7,072 nt of DNA, from positions 1-7,072 of the forward strand of contig CAMJNB010000065.1 in the NCBI GenBank assembly GCA_946407175.1, in the 5' to 3' direction. The notes under the pieces are model-generated. The model did not search any database and had not been told where the DNA came from. It was given only the letters and a program-made list of their open reading frames with translations. Source of the stretch: an uncultured Selenomonadales bacterium. Lineage in GTDB: Bacteria; Bacillota_C; Negativicutes; Selenomonadales; Selenomonadaceae. The stretch's first letter is position 1. Each line of letters begins with the position of its first letter. The translations under genes and the position numbers were made by a program. This document shows, piece by piece, positions 6,395 to 7,072 of this stretch.

Positions 6395-6401
6395 AAGGGG
6401 G
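6395..6401 (+). promoter_or_regulatory. Ribosome binding site supporting a TTG start of the hydrolase gene
   Basis: AAGGGGG lies nine bases before TTG at 6411. There is no ATG or GTG in the right frame near this position, and the codons after the TTG give a typical positively charged N-terminus followed by a hydrophobic helix. TTG is therefore the likely start. Confidence 0.68.
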
Positions 6402-6410
6402 TAATTTTTT

Positions 6411-7072
6411 TTGCGAAAGATTTTAATCGCAATTTCGGTACTGCTGATAATTTTTATAGGTTCCGCTTACTTTATCGGAGATTACTTTGTAAGTTTCGCA
6501 CTGAAAGCGCCTCCGCCTGCCACTGCAAATATCGTCGACCCAAATTTAAAAGCGCCGCCTGCACCGAATTTTCCTGCCGAAAGTTGGACGCTGACTTCTG
6601 CCGACGGATTTAAATTAAACGCGACTTACTATAAACCTGCGCGGGAAAGTCACGAATGGGCGATTTTGATTCACGGCTACGGACGCGATCAAACTTTTGC
6701 CAACGATTATGCGGAAGAGTATTTAAAGCGCGGCTGGAACGTCGTAACGCCGGATCTGCGCGGTTGCGGCAAGAGTGAAGGCGTTTACCTTACAATGGGC
6801 GCGTTGGAAAGTCAAGACATTGTGCTTTGGGCAGAAAAAATTGTTCAAACAGACCCGCAGGCTAAAATTATTTTGCACGGCGTTTCAATGGGCGCGGCTA
6901 CTGCGGTTATGGCGGCGGCTTTAAATCCTCCTCACTTAATGGCGGTAGTCGAAGATTGCGGCTACACAAGCGCTTATGAAATGTTCACCGCGCAACTTGA
7001 TAAAATTTTCGGCTTGCCGGAATATCCCATAATGCCGATAGTTGATGTGGTGAGTAAAATTAAAACAGGCGT
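6411..7072 (+). CDS. Membrane-anchored alpha/beta hydrolase, partial at its 3' end
   Basis: The reading frame opens at TTG 6411 and is still open at the window end (220 complete codons). Residues 1-30 (MRKILIAISVLLIIFIGSAY onward) form an uncleaved anchor or signal peptide. A Pro/Ala-rich linker (about 33-56) suggests the catalytic part lies outside the cytoplasmic membrane. The domain then shows the alpha/beta-hydrolase order: HGYG at 88-91 (oxyanion region), DLRGCGKSEG at 115-124, and the nucleophile elbow GVSMG at 157-161 with Ser159. The catalytic Asp and His should lie beyond the window. The layout resembles the COG1073-type serine hydrolases (YfhR/BEM46-like). The substrate is unknown; esterase, peptidase and acyltransferase activities are all possible. 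It is separated from tRNA-Pro by a terminator-like hairpin with no clear promoter of its own. Confidence 0.85.
   Translation, partial: MRKILIAISVLLIIFIGSAYFIGDYFVSFALKAPPPATANIVDPNLKAPPAPNFPAESWTLTSADGFKLNATYYKPARESHEWAILIHGYGRDQTFANDYAEEYLKRGWNVVTPDLRGCGKSEGVYLTMGALESQDIVLWAEKIVQTDPQAKIILHGVSMGAATAVMAAALNPPHLMAVVEDCGYTSAYEMFTAQLDKIFGLPEYPIMPIVDVVSKIKTG

Noticed and set aside
6374..6613. 79-codon plus-strand frame starting inside the terminator loop
   Set aside because: It begins with a TTG in the hairpin, has no ribosome binding site, and overlaps the alpha/beta hydrolase frame, whose motifs and anchor are clear.

Overview
The window looks like ordinary chromosome from a moderately AT-rich bacterium, probably a Bacillota. 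Two things suggest this. The order secF, recJ, (one extra gene), rel resembles the secDF-recJ-apt-rel cluster of Bacillota. The rel product is a long bifunctional Rel-type enzyme with close resemblance to Bacillus/Streptococcus Rel. An ArnT-like membrane glycosyltransferase would suit a lineage with a Gram-negative-type envelope, such as the Negativicutes, but that placement is an inference and not something the sequence proves. All genes lie on the + strand.

Layout: positions 2-184 hold the C-terminal end of SecF (protein export). Positions 247-2247 hold RecJ (5'-3' single-strand exonuclease). Positions 2331-3800 hold a GT39/ArnT-like polytopic glycosyltransferase. Positions 3863-6085 hold the bifunctional (p)ppGpp synthetase/hydrolase Rel. 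A strong sigma-70-type promoter (6179-6207) then drives tRNA-Pro(CGG) at 6240-6316. A factor-independent terminator follows at 6367-6391, and an alpha/beta hydrolase with an N-terminal membrane anchor starts at 6411 and runs off the window end. No terminator is visible between secF and rel, so these four genes may be co-transcribed. Their functions (export, DNA repair, envelope modification, stringent response) do not form one pathway. The glycosyltransferase sits where apt is usually found, and by hand count it uses the Ile codon ATA far more than its neighbours, so it may be a later insertion.

The most distinctive feature is between the genes. Each of the four gaps from secF to the tRNA promoter carries a different short tandem array with a 7-bp period (or 8+7 bp), and nearly every unit begins with TAA, TAG or a close variant. 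In three gaps the stop codon of the upstream gene is itself in phase with the array. Because 7 is not a multiple of 3, consecutive units place stop codons in successive frames, and several arrays do this on both strands. The last array (6140-6174) resembles telomeric CCCTAA-type repeats, is G-rich on the minus strand, and abuts the tRNA promoter. I see no defence system, CRISPR array, transposase or other clear mobile element. The heptad arrays and the terminator lying directly in front of the hydrolase gene are the parts most worth a second look.
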